Shown here one piece after another: positions 1 through 10,566 of a stretch of 11,155 bases of DNA (positions are counted from its first letter, which is position 1; each line of letters begins with the position of its first letter). The notes beneath the pieces were generated by a model that ran no database searches, had not been told where the DNA came from, and saw nothing but the letters and a program-made list of their open reading frames with translations. This DNA is from Acidimicrobiales bacterium (GTDB lineage: Bacteria > Actinomycetota > Acidimicrobiia > Acidimicrobiales > RAAP-2), in the NCBI GenBank assembly GCA_017883105.1, contig JADGOF010000044.1, positions 1 through 11,155 of the forward strand, read 5' to 3'. A program made the position numbers and the translations under genes.

Positions 1-2
1 CC

Positions 3-407
3 ATGAAGGAGCGGCGCCACGAGCAACTCTTCCATCTCTTCGGGCACCCCGACCGCATCCGGGCCTGCATCGGCGAGGGCGACGCTGCCGTCTACGTCAT
101 GGACGACGGGTCGCATCACTGCATGATCGGCCACCGGGTCGGCGCCACCCTCGACCGGTGCGTGTACTCACTGGTGGCCCGGGTCACCAAGGGCGTCTAC
201 GAGCAGTTGTCGTCCGGTGCCATCGACGGCAGGCGGGCGTTCCTGGCCGGAACCGAGGCCGGCCTGTCCGGCACCGTCGAGGCCCCCGGTCTGTCCAACA
301 TCTTCGACGTGGACTACTACGACCGTTCCGACGAGATCCCGGTCGAGTACCTGCCAGGCGCACCCTTCCTCGAGTTCGCCCAGGACCTGCCGACCGCGGA
401 TCGCTGA
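3..407 (+). CDS. Uncharacterised small protein (134 aa)
   Basis: I do not recognise this protein and assign no function. Codons are strongly G/C-rich at the third position and the residue composition is balanced, as in a real high-GC gene, so I accept it as coding. The product is soluble-looking: there is no signal peptide or membrane helix. The N-terminus is charged (MKERRHEQLF) and the last 35 residues are acidic and aromatic (FDVDYYDRSDE). Cys and His cluster in the first half (C22, H38, H39, C40, H44, C53), which might bind a metal or just be chance. The ATG sits two bases from the window edge, so neither the ribosome binding site nor a longer N-terminus can be checked; the gene may extend to the left. 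It converges on the pyrimidine operon and has no visible functional link to it. A strong hairpin starts directly after its TGA. Confidence 0.65.
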   Translation: MKERRHEQLFHLFGHPDRIRACIGEGDAAVYVMDDGSHHCMIGHRVGATLDRCVYSLVARVTKGVYEQLSSGAIDGRRAFLAGTEAGLSGTVEAPGLSNIFDVDYYDRSDEIPVEYLPGAPFLEFAQDLPTADR

Positions 408-432
408 GTGCGGGGTGCCCTGCGCCCCACAC
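408..432 (+). terminator. Hairpin directly after the 134-aa gene, possible terminator
   Basis: Arms 408-418 and 422-432 pair over 11 positions with one C-A mismatch (411/429) and one G-T wobble (416/424), around a CCT loop at 419-421. The lower stem has four consecutive G-C pairs (412-415 with 425-428). It begins on the first base after the TGA of the plus-strand gene and lies between two convergent genes. No T-run follows on the plus strand (next bases CGCTTCC), nor an A-run before it for the opposite strand. It is therefore not a textbook intrinsic terminator, although U-poor hairpins are common after high-GC actinobacterial genes. It could end transcription from either side. Confidence 0.45.
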
Positions 433-514
433 CGCTTCCACATGCCTCGTGCTTCCGCCCCACGGAGCCGTCGCGACACGGCCCGCGCCCGTGACGCTGT
501 TGGGGAGCGCCGGC
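408..514. other. Convergent intergenic region (107 bases)
   Basis: This is the only non-coding gap in the window, lying between the stop of the plus-strand 134-aa gene and the stop of the minus-strand membrane protein gene. Apart from the two hairpins listed separately I see no tRNA, small ORF with a ribosome binding site, or other repeat in it. Confidence 0.7.
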
Positions 515-532
515 CTACCCGGCAGTGCGCTC
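505..532 (-). terminator. Weak inverted repeat over the membrane-protein stop codon
   Basis: The arms GAGCGC (505-510) and GCGCTC (527-532) are exact inverse complements. A competing, nested repeat pairs GCCGG (509-513) with CCGGC (519-523). The TAG stop of the minus-strand membrane protein gene (517-515) lies in the loop. It may mark the 3' end of the operon transcript, but it has no U-tract and short GC inverted repeats are frequent by chance at this base composition. Confidence 0.25.
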
Positions 533-2926
533 CGAATCCGATCCCCGTTGAGTGGAAGACCGCCGTGTCCTCCTCGTCCTCCACGTCACGAGTAGCGAGG
601 CGAGTAGTCCGAGTGCAGTCACCACCGAGATGATGATCGCCGGTACCTCGTAAGGAGGGAGGTAGGTGAAACGCACCGTGGTGGTCCCGGCCGGGACCGG
701 CACCGCCTGGAAGAGCCCAGCCGGCCCCGAGCGGTCGTGGCGCACGGGAACGGTGACCGAACCGGCGGACGCCGACCATCCGGGGGCGTACTGGACCCGC
801 CGCACCAGAGTGGTCGGGTGGTCGCACACCACCCGGGCCTCATCCCATCCGTGCACCGTCGCGGCACACGGATGGGCGACCGATCCGGGCGCTCCCCCAG
901 ACCCGGTTGCCCCATCGGCGAGCGAGAAGGCGGGCGCTGGATGAGGCAGCTGCCAGATCTTGACGAACGGGTCCTGGTAGACGAGACGGGGGCCCTCGGG
1001 CCACGGCGGCGTGCCCGGGGCCGGGTACACCGCGCCGGTGGGATCGGCCCCCGAAGCCGACTCCACCACGAAGCGGACTCCGACGGCCTCGTAGTTCTTC
1101 ACGAGGGCCGCCAGCTCCTGTGCCGGAGCCGGACCGGCCGGGTCCGACCGGTTCCCGCCGGTGAATTCGAAGGGCACCGTGTTGGTGTCGAGCCGGGTTG
1201 CCACGTAGTTGGTCCACGCCTCGGGCAGGGGCAGTTCGTTGACGTTCACCTCGGCCAGTCCGAAGTAGGACCCGTAGTTGGGCTGGATCGGGCCCAACGT
1301 GGCGAACCGGTAGGTACCGAGATGGGCCTGGAGCCAGGTGACCGCCCCCGTGTTCGGTGTCGTCGGCCTCGGCGCGGAGAGGTAGGTGAAGCCGAGTAGG
1401 ACCACCGACTCGACGATGACCGCACCGGCCAGGACTACCCGGCCTCGCCGATGCAGACGGAGCCGCTCTTCCCCCGGCCTCCCCGTCGTCTGCAGGCTCC
1501 CACCGGACCGGCGCCCGGCGGCCCACCACCCGCCGGCCAGGAGCATCGCCAACATCACCAGTGCAAACGCTAGGCTCCCCGCCACGAAGAGGTGGCGGTG
1601 CGCCTCCATCGCCCCGGTCGGCCCGGCGGCCCGGGTCAGAGTCGGCCAGGCCGTCGCCGCGGCCCACGCCGAGCCGACGGCAGCCACTCCCACGCCGACC
1701 CACAGCGCCCGGATGCCGGTGCGTCGGCGGGCGACGTCGTCCAACCCCATGCCGGCCAGGACGATCGCGGCCAACTCCCAGGTGGGATCGGCATAGCGGT
1801 AGAAGGCGGTCAGACGGACGCCGGGCACCAGCGCCAGCAGGTGGACGACGGGCGCGAACCCGTAGGTCCGGGCCAGGCAGATGGCCACCCACATGCCGAG
1901 GCCGATCCGGAGCGTCCGATTCCGACGACCGACGAGACCTACGACCGCGGCGGCCACCAGCGTGGCGTCGAGGTACCCCCCGACGTTGCCCCAGAACACG
2001 GAGAGTGTGTCGGCCGAGCCGACCGTATGGAATCCGGAGATCGGGCCGACCGCGTAGGGAAGGATCAGCTGCCCGAGCTCCCGGGCACGCAGGACGACGT
2101 AGGCGTACCCACCGCCGGTATGCGCTCCGGTGTTGGCGAACCGGACGTAGCCGGCGAAGGCGACCCACAGGGGCGCCGAGAGCGCAGCGCCGGCGGCAGC
2201 GCCGGCGGCCACCTTCCCGAGGATGGGCCGCCACCAGTGCCTGCCCGGGCCGGCCGTGCGCAGCACCGCCCACCACAGGACGAACAGGAGGTCCAAGAAC
2301 ATGGTCTCGGGGAATCCGGCGAGCACAGAACACGCCAAGCCGGCGGCAAGGAGCCGCCACCCCCACGCTCGACCCTCCTGGGCCGCCGACAGCACACGTT
2401 CGACACCGAGGAGGCACAGCGGGAGGAAAGCCAGCACACGGATGGGCTCGATGGCGAACCAAGCGAAGGTCCCGCACAGTCCGAAGGCCACACCGCCAGC
2501 CGTGGCGATGACCGGGCCGATGCCCAGCCGGCGGAGCAGCGCATAGGTGCTCCACCCGGCCACCAGCTCGAGGAGCACCTGGAAGAACACCATGCCGTTC
2601 GAGAAGCCGAACAGGAGGGTCGGGAGGAAGAACGCGCCGCTCTGCATGTCGCCCGCCAGGGGAACGCCGATCCCCTCGTACGGATTCCACCAGGGGACAT
2701 GACCCGACAGCCAGTCACTGGTGGTCAGATGGCCGAGCGCCTGCATGAGGTACCCGGCGTTGGGATCGATGGTCGGGTAGCCGTGCAACCACTGGGGCAG
2801 GCCGGTCACCAGCCCGGCATCGATGTTCAGCGGATTGACGGTGACGATGTTCAACAGTGCGGGAAGGTTGGCCGCGACCACGGCCGCGACAATGCAGGCG
2901 TAAGGGACCCAGGGCCGCCGGCTCAC
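515..2926 (-). CDS. YfhO-like polytopic membrane protein, probable GT-C type glycosyltransferase (803 aa)
   Basis: This is a large integral membrane protein resembling the YfhO family (Pfam PF09586). I count roughly 12-13 hydrophobic segments: the first at residues 7-29, a dense block at 96-258, further ones at about 317-517, then a soluble region of about 240 residues and a last helix at 760-782 followed by an Arg-rich tail. Family-like features are WWNPYEGIGVPLAGD (79-93), GFPETMF (204-210), and a C-terminal beta-rich module with YAPGWSAS (713-720), a 'VPVPAGTTTVRFTY' stretch and a final membrane anchor. Asp36 in the first loop and Asp93 are candidate GT-C acidic residues. In Bacillus subtilis YfhO is implicated in lipoteichoic acid glycosylation; the substrate here is unknown. 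The GTG start overlaps the pyrF TGA by four bases (GTGA) with a modest AGGG seven bases upstream. Its length and its place at the operon end are seen directly; the glycosyltransferase role is inference. Confidence 0.85.
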   Translation of the reverse strand: MSRRPWVPYACIVAAVVAANLPALLNIVTVNPLNIDAGLVTGLPQWLHGYPTIDPNAGYLMQALGHLTTSDWLSGHVPWWNPYEGIGVPLAGDMQSGAFFLPTLLFGFSNGMVFFQVLLELVAGWSTYALLRRLGIGPVIATAGGVAFGLCGTFAWFAIEPIRVLAFLPLCLLGVERVLSAAQEGRAWGWRLLAAGLACSVLAGFPETMFLDLLFVLWWAVLRTAGPGRHWWRPILGKVAAGAAAGAALSAPLWVAFAGYVRFANTGAHTGGGYAYVVLRARELGQLILPYAVGPISGFHTVGSADTLSVFWGNVGGYLDATLVAAAVVGLVGRRNRTLRIGLGMWVAICLARTYGFAPVVHLLALVPGVRLTAFYRYADPTWELAAIVLAGMGLDDVARRRTGIRALWVGVGVAAVGSAWAAATAWPTLTRAAGPTGAMEAHRHLFVAGSLAFALVMLAMLLAGGWWAAGRRSGGSLQTTGRPGEERLRLHRRGRVVLAGAVIVESVVLLGFTYLSAPRPTTPNTGAVTWLQAHLGTYRFATLGPIQPNYGSYFGLAEVNVNELPLPEAWTNYVATRLDTNTVPFEFTGGNRSDPAGPAPAQELAALVKNYEAVGVRFVVESASGADPTGAVYPAPGTPPWPEGPRLVYQDPFVKIWQLPHPAPAFSLADGATGSGGAPGSVAHPCAATVHGWDEARVVCDHPTTLVRRVQYAPGWSASAGSVTVPVRHDRSGPAGLFQAVPVPAGTTTVRFTYLPPYEVPAIIISVVTALGLLASLLVTWRTRRTRRSSTQRGSDSERTAG
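2185..2208. repeat. Two exact tandem copies of a 12-base unit
   Basis: CAGCGCCGGCGG occurs at 2185-2196 and again at 2197-2208. It lies inside the membrane protein gene, in frame, and encodes a repeated Ala-Ala-Gly-Ala run near residues 240-249 in a hydrophobic segment. This looks like a small slippage duplication tolerated in a low-complexity membrane helix. Confidence 0.6.
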
Positions 2927-3798
2927 CCGAGGGCCCTGCTCATCTCCTCACATGCCGCGCTGGCGGTCCGCTTCAGCGCCCCGAGATCCGGCCCGGCACC
3001 GAGCACCGACCGCGACACGTTTACCAGCACGCCGCCCGGGGGGCACCCGGCGAACAGACGCGCGGTGCCCTCGACTGTCCCCCCTTGGGCCCCGACGCCC
3101 GGGGCGAGGATGACACCCCCGAGTCCGGCCAGGTCGAACTGGGAGGGCTGCAGCGTCGCCCCGACCACTGCCCCGACCGTGCCCGGTACGGCGAGGCCTC
3201 CCCGGTTCAGGTCCCCGATCCCCTGGAGGAGCACGTCTTCCACCGACGGGCCGTGGAAGAGCTCGCCGTTCCCCCGAAACGACGTCACCGCCTCCTGGAT
3301 GGACCGGCCCTCCGGGTTGGACCCCCGCACCACCACGATGACCCCCCGGCCTGACGACGCGGCGAGGTCGAATGCCGGCCGGAGCGAGCCCAATCCCATG
3401 TAGGGGAGGAGGGTGACCGCGTCTGCAACCAGTGGGCTGGACGGATCGAGCCAGGCCGACGCGTAGGCCTCCATGGTCGAACCGATGTCACCCCGCTTGG
3501 CATCGGCGATGACCAGGAGTCCGGCCTCACGGGCCGCGGCCATCACCGATTCGAGTGCCCCGATTCCGGCGGCGGCCAGCCGCTCGAAGAAGGCGACCTG
3601 CGGCTTGACCGCGGGCACCACGTCGGCGAAGGCCTCGACGCACCTCAGGCCGAACGTCCGAAGCCCGTCGGCCGAGTCGGGGAGGCCCCACTGAGCGAGA
3701 AGGTCCGCCGACGGGTCGATGCCCGCGCACAGCGGACCGCGGACTGCCACGGCACGGGCCACCCGCACCGCGAACCCCTCGGTCACCGGATCAGGCAC
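2923..3798 (-). CDS. pyrF: Orotidine-5'-phosphate decarboxylase, type 2 (291 aa)
   Basis: It catalyses the last step of UMP synthesis, decarboxylating OMP to UMP in the cytoplasm. The catalytic Asp-Lys-x-x-Asp array is plain as DAKRGDIGST (D99, K101, D104). GIDPS (26-30) and VKPQVAFFE (64-72, with K65) form the other conserved beta-barrel strands. The long form (about 290 residues, against about 230-240 for the E. coli type) and the DAKRGDIGST signature mark the type 2 subfamily found in actinobacteria and others. The GTG start at 3798 overlaps the pyrD stop by eight bases (GTGCCTGA) and has GGAG six bases upstream, which supports it over later starts. The stop overlaps the following membrane protein start by four bases. 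All catalytic residues are present, so it should be active. pyrE, which supplies its substrate, is not in the window. Confidence 0.96.
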   Translation of the reverse strand: MPDPVTEGFAVRVARAVAVRGPLCAGIDPSADLLAQWGLPDSADGLRTFGLRCVEAFADVVPAVKPQVAFFERLAAAGIGALESVMAAAREAGLLVIADAKRGDIGSTMEAYASAWLDPSSPLVADAVTLLPYMGLGSLRPAFDLAASSGRGVIVVVRGSNPEGRSIQEAVTSFRGNGELFHGPSVEDVLLQGIGDLNRGGLAVPGTVGAVVGATLQPSQFDLAGLGGVILAPGVGAQGGTVEGTARLFAGCPPGGVLVNVSRSVLGAGPDLGALKRTASAACEEMSRALG

Positions 3799-4786
3799 GG
3801 GCCGCTCCGCTCAGCTCACGCACCGAGCGGATCCCCCGACGGGAACACCAGGTCTCCAGCTCACGGAGGATGGTCAGCGGTGCCTTCGGATCTCGGAAGG
3901 TGGCGGTACCCACCTGGACCGCGTCGGCCCCGGCCATCAGCAGCTCCACCGCGTCTGCCCCGCACATCACCCCCCCGACCCCGATGATCACTGCCCCCGG
4001 AAAGGCGGTCCGGACGTCGTAGACGGCGCGCACCGCCACCGGGTGCACGGCAGGACCCGACAGGCCACCTCCGGCAGCCCCGGAGCCGAGGACCGGCCGC
4101 CGCTCCTCGATGTCGATCGCCATGGCTAGCACGGTGTTGATCAGGGTGACCCCCTCGGCACCGGCCGAGAGTGCGGCTCCGGCCACCTCGGCGACGTCGG
4201 CCACCGTCGGGCTCAACTTGGCCCAACGGGGAAGGCCCGGGCAGTGGGACCCGACCGCGTCGATCACCTCGGCGGTGGCGCTCGGCGAGTGGGCGAACAT
4301 CCGTCGGCGGTCCTCGACGTTCGGACAGCTCACGTTGACCTCCACCGCGGTGATCCCCGGCGTCCCGGCCAGCATGGTCGCTGCTTTGGCGTAGTCCTCG
4401 ACCCGTTGCCCCCAGATGCTCACTACCACCCGGGCCCCCACCGCGGCCAGGCGAGGGAGGTCGTCGGCGATCCACGCCTCGAGACCGGGGCCCTGCAGTC
4501 CCACGCTGTTGACCATCCCCGCCGGCGTCTGGTGCACGCGGGGCGCGGCATTGCCCGGCCAGGGGCCGACCGAGAGAGACTTGACCACCACCGCGCCCAG
4601 GTCGGCCAGCGGAAAGTAGGCCTGCAGCTCGTCGGCGTGTCCCGCCGTGCCCGACGCAGTCATCACCGGGTTGGCCAGTTTCAGCGATCCCAGTTCCACG
4701 GCAAGGTCTACGTCACCGTCGGTCGCCGCCCGCCGGGCGCGGCGCATCCGACGGGCTTCACCGGAGTTGACCGGTGGGCTGTTCAA
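3791..4786 (-). CDS. pyrD: Dihydroorotate dehydrogenase, class 1B-like catalytic subunit (331 aa)
   Basis: This FMN-dependent TIM-barrel enzyme oxidises dihydroorotate to orotate. Class 1 is shown by Cys154 as catalytic base in NVSCPN (151-156); class 2 enzymes have Ser there. Class 1B-type sequence includes ANPVMTASGT (38-47), K69 in VVVKS, the substrate loop NSVGLQGPG (93-101), GGGLSGPAVHP (239-249), the FMN-phosphate segment IIGVGGV (267-273) and QVGTATF (291-297). There is no N-terminal membrane anchor of the class 2 kind. Class 1B enzymes normally pair with the Fe-S/FAD subunit PyrK to reduce NAD+, yet no pyrK is present here. I chose the TTG start at 4786 because AGAGGTGA stands just upstream, four bases after the carB stop. 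An ATG at 4747 (residue 14) is a fair alternative, and it would remove a non-conserved Arg-rich leader. The end overlaps pyrF by eight bases. Confidence 0.93.
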   Translation of the reverse strand: MNSPPVNSGEARRMRRARRAATDGDVDLAVELGSLKLANPVMTASGTAGHADELQAYFPLADLGAVVVKSLSVGPWPGNAAPRVHQTPAGMVNSVGLQGPGLEAWIADDLPRLAAVGARVVVSIWGQRVEDYAKAATMLAGTPGITAVEVNVSCPNVEDRRRMFAHSPSATAEVIDAVGSHCPGLPRWAKLSPTVADVAEVAGAALSAGAEGVTLINTVLAMAIDIEERRPVLGSGAAGGGLSGPAVHPVAVRAVYDVRTAFPGAVIIGVGGVMCGADAVELLMAGADAVQVGTATFRDPKAPLTILRELETWCSRRGIRSVRELSGAARA

Positions 4787-4790
4787 CAGA

Positions 4791-8104
<3,314 letters not shown>

Positions 8105-8105
<1 letters not shown>

Positions 8106-9241
8106 CAGTCGCCCCCGGTAACTGATCCGGCACCGGCTCCGTTTGCTTCCATCAGTGCTCGGAACTCCTCGAACAGGTAGCGGGCATCATGAGGGCCGGG
8201 TCCGGCCTCCGGGTGGTACTGCACGCTGAAGAGCGGTGAGTCGGCGCTGCGCAGGCCCTCGATGACCCCGTCGTTCAGATTGACGTGGGTGACCTCCGCC
8301 GACGCCAGCGATCCCTCGGCAACCGCATAGTTGTGGTTCTGCGACGTGATCTCGACCTGACCGCTCGACAGCCGTTTCACCGGGTGGTTTCCGCCGTGGT
8401 GGCCGAAGGGGAGCTTGTAGGTGCTCGCCCCCAGTGCGGAGGCGAGCAGTTGGTGGCCGAGGCAGATCCCGAAGATGGGCACCGTGCCGTCCTCGGCCAG
8501 CAACCGGATCTCCCCGATGATCGACGGCAGGGCCGCGGGGTCGCCCGGACCGTTGGAGAGGAAAATGCCATCGGGTTCGAGGCCAAGTACCTCCTCCGCA
8601 GGAGTGGAGGCGGGCACGACGGTGATGGTGGCCAGCTCGCCCAGCTGGCGGAGCATGGCCTCTTTGATCCCGAAGTCGAAGGCCACCACCCGGTAGGGAC
8701 CGGTTCCCCTATTCACGATGGAGGTGGTGGTCACCGTGGAGACCAGGTCCACGCCGTCGGTGGGCGGCGTGGACCTGGCCGCTGCCAGCAGTTCCGACTC
8801 CCCCGCGGTGCCGAACGCGCACGGCATGGCGCCCAGCCGGCGAAGATGCCGGGTCAGACGGCGGGTGTCCACGCCGGTGATCCCCGGAATGCCGTTGCGG
8901 ACCAGAAAGGCCTCGAGCGACTCCTCGGAGCGCCAACTGCTGGGGCGATCGGCCAGGTCGCGCACGATGATGCCCCGGCAGTGGGGCCGGTCCGCCTCGT
9001 CGTCGATGGGGTTCACCCCATAGTTGCCGATGTGGGGATAGGTGAAGGCGATGACCTGGCCCGCATAGGAGGGGTCGGTGATCACCTCCTGATAGCCGGA
9101 GAGGACCGTGTTGAACACCGCTTCACCGGTGGAAACGCCGTCCACGGGTGCCGCCCCGATCGCCTCGCCCTCGAAGGCGGCGCCGTCGGCCAGTACCAGC
9201 AGCGCCTCGTCCCGGTGGACGGTGCCGTTGCGCCCGTTCAT
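8105..9241 (-). CDS. carA: Carbamoyl-phosphate synthetase small (glutaminase) subunit (378 aa)
   Basis: It hydrolyses glutamine and channels ammonia to CarB. The N-terminal CPSase domain contains GEAVFNTVLSGYQEVITDPS (39-58) and ITGVDTRRLTRHLR (121-134). The C-terminal class I glutamine amidotransferase domain carries the nucleophile Cys260 in GICLGHQ and the His343/Glu345 pair in YHPEAGPGPHDA, so the whole triad is present. SNGPGDP (229-235) and QNHNYAV are further family landmarks. The length fits the family (about 360-390). The ATG overlaps the pyrC stop by four bases (ATGA) and has GAGG seven bases upstream. The reading frame stays open far upstream of this ATG, but that extension is a shadow of pyrC. 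It is followed directly by carB with a one-base overlap, which suits equal production of both subunits. Confidence 0.98.
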
Positions 9242-10566
9242 CGCTGAGCCTCGGTGTCCACGACCACCGGTTCCCCGCGGAACACGGTGTGCCGGACCCG
9301 GCCGGTCAGAGTGCGCCCGGCATACGGCGTGTTCCGGCTCCGACTGGCCAGGGCTGTCGGATCCACCGTCCAGGTGGCGGCCGGGTCGATGACACACAGA
9401 TTGGCTGCGGCTCCGGGCACCACCGGGCCCCCTTGGTCGCCGCCGTGGGCCGGGTCGAGGCCGGCGATGACCGCCGGTTGCCAGCAGAGGAGGGCGAGCA
9501 CCCGGGCGAGGGGCAGGCCGAGCTCGGAGATGGCCAGGGCCAGTGCGGTCTCCAGTCCCAGCATGCCCGGAGGCGCCTGGTCGAACGGCAGGTCCTTCAG
9601 TTCGGGGGCGTGAGGGGCGTGGTCGGTGGCAATGGCGTCGATGGTCCCATCGGCCAGCCCCACCTTGACCGCTTCCACGTCGGCGGACGGACGGAGCGGT
9701 GGATTCACCCGGAACACCGGGTCGTAGCCGGCGGTGCAGGCATCGGTGAGCGAGAAGTGATGGGGGGCGGCCTCGGCGGTCACCCATAGTCCCTCTGCCT
9801 TGGCCTGGCGCACCAACTGGATCGACGCCCCGGTCGACAGGTGGAGGAAGTGGATGCGGCCACCGGTGGTCCGAGCCAGGGCAATGTCCCGGGCGACCAT
9901 CACCTCCTCGGCGGCAGCCGGCATCCCCGGGAGGCCCAGCCGGCTCGACCAGGCGCCCTCGTGCATGGCTCCCCCGGCGGCCAGTGTTCCGTCCTCGCAG
10001 TGCTGGGCCAGGGTGACGCCCAACCCCCTGGCGTACTCAAAGGCCCGGCGCATCAGGCCGGCGGACTGCACACCGCTTCCGTCATCGGTGAAGATCCGCA
10101 CCCCCAGGGCGGTGAGTTCGGCCATCGGAGCCAGGCGCTCCCCCTCCCGGCCCACGGTGATCGCCCCGGCCACCGCCACCTCGGCGGTGGCCGTGCGGGC
10201 CAGGTCGAACACATTGCGCACGGCTTCGGCGGAATCGAGGGCAGGATCGGTGTTGGGCATGGCCACCACCGCGGTGAAGCCACCCGCCGATGCGGCCCGG
10301 GTGCCGGTGGCGATGGTTTCTGACTCTTCGCGTCCCGGTTCACGGAGATGGGTGTGGAGATCGACCAGACCGGGGGCCACCACGCACCCTTCTGCGTCGA
10401 GCACCACCGCGCCCCGTGGGGGCTCGATCCCGTCTTCCACCGATGCGATCCGTCCCTCGGCGATCAACACGTCGGCCCGACGTTCACCGCCTTGGTCGAT
10501 GACCGTGCCCCCCCGGACGAGCACGGTCGGATCGGTTCGTGGCGACTGCCCGCTGCGCTCAGCCAC
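9238..10566 (-). CDS. pyrC: Dihydroorotase, type I (442 aa)
   Basis: It cyclises carbamoyl aspartate to dihydroorotate, the third step of the pathway. It is an amidohydrolase with zinc ligands visible in order: H71 and H73 in DLHTHLREPG, D161 in FTDDGSG, H189 in AQHCEDG, H242 in HFLHLST and the catalytic D315 in IATDHAPHAPE. MPNTDPALDS (103-112) is another hallmark. Because the full ligand set is present it should be active, unlike the PyrC-like pseudo-dihydroorotases that only scaffold PyrB. I chose the GTG at 10566: it overlaps the pyrB stop by eight bases (GTGGCTGA), GGAGGG lies eight bases upstream, and the length fits the usual 425-445. The frame remains open to 10635, but that stretch is pyrB read out of frame. 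A later in-frame start near residue 15 cannot be excluded. Type I dihydroorotases in some bacteria bind PyrB, consistent with adjacency. Confidence 0.97.
   Translation of the reverse strand: MAERSGQSPRTDPTVLVRGGTVIDQGGERRADVLIAEGRIASVEDGIEPPRGAVVLDAEGCVVAPGLVDLHTHLREPGREESETIATGTRAASAGGFTAVVAMPNTDPALDSAEAVRNVFDLARTATAEVAVAGAITVGREGERLAPMAELTALGVRIFTDDGSGVQSAGLMRRAFEYARGLGVTLAQHCEDGTLAAGGAMHEGAWSSRLGLPGMPAAAEEVMVARDIALARTTGGRIHFLHLSTGASIQLVRQAKAEGLWVTAEAAPHHFSLTDACTAGYDPVFRVNPPLRPSADVEAVKVGLADGTIDAIATDHAPHAPELKDLPFDQAPPGMLGLETALALAISELGLPLARVLALLCWQPAVIAGLDPAHGGDQGGPVVPGAAANLCVIDPAATWTVDPTALASRSRNTPYAGRTLTGRVRHTVFRGEPVVVDTEAQR

Noticed and set aside
2185..2208. Tandem 12-base repeat as a possible regulatory or recombination site
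   Set aside because: It is in frame within an Ala/Gly-rich membrane helix and is best explained by replication slippage; only two copies are present.
840..2690. Second minus-strand frame of about 616 codons inside the membrane protein gene
   Set aside because: Extremely Arg/Gly/Pro-rich product typical of an out-of-frame reading; the 803-residue frame has the membrane segments and family features. I saw no sign of a frameshift in that gene.
1592..3403. Plus-strand open frame of about 600 codons opposite the membrane protein and pyrF genes
   Set aside because: Its product is low-complexity, rich in Gly, Pro, Arg and Gln, runs across two well-supported opposite-strand genes and has no family features. 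Long antisense frames are expected where GC-rich third positions remove stop codons.
9242..9787. Upstream extension of carA giving a 560-residue protein
   Set aside because: The extension is pyrC read in another frame; the ATG at 9241 gives the normal CarA length and has a suitable ribosome binding site.
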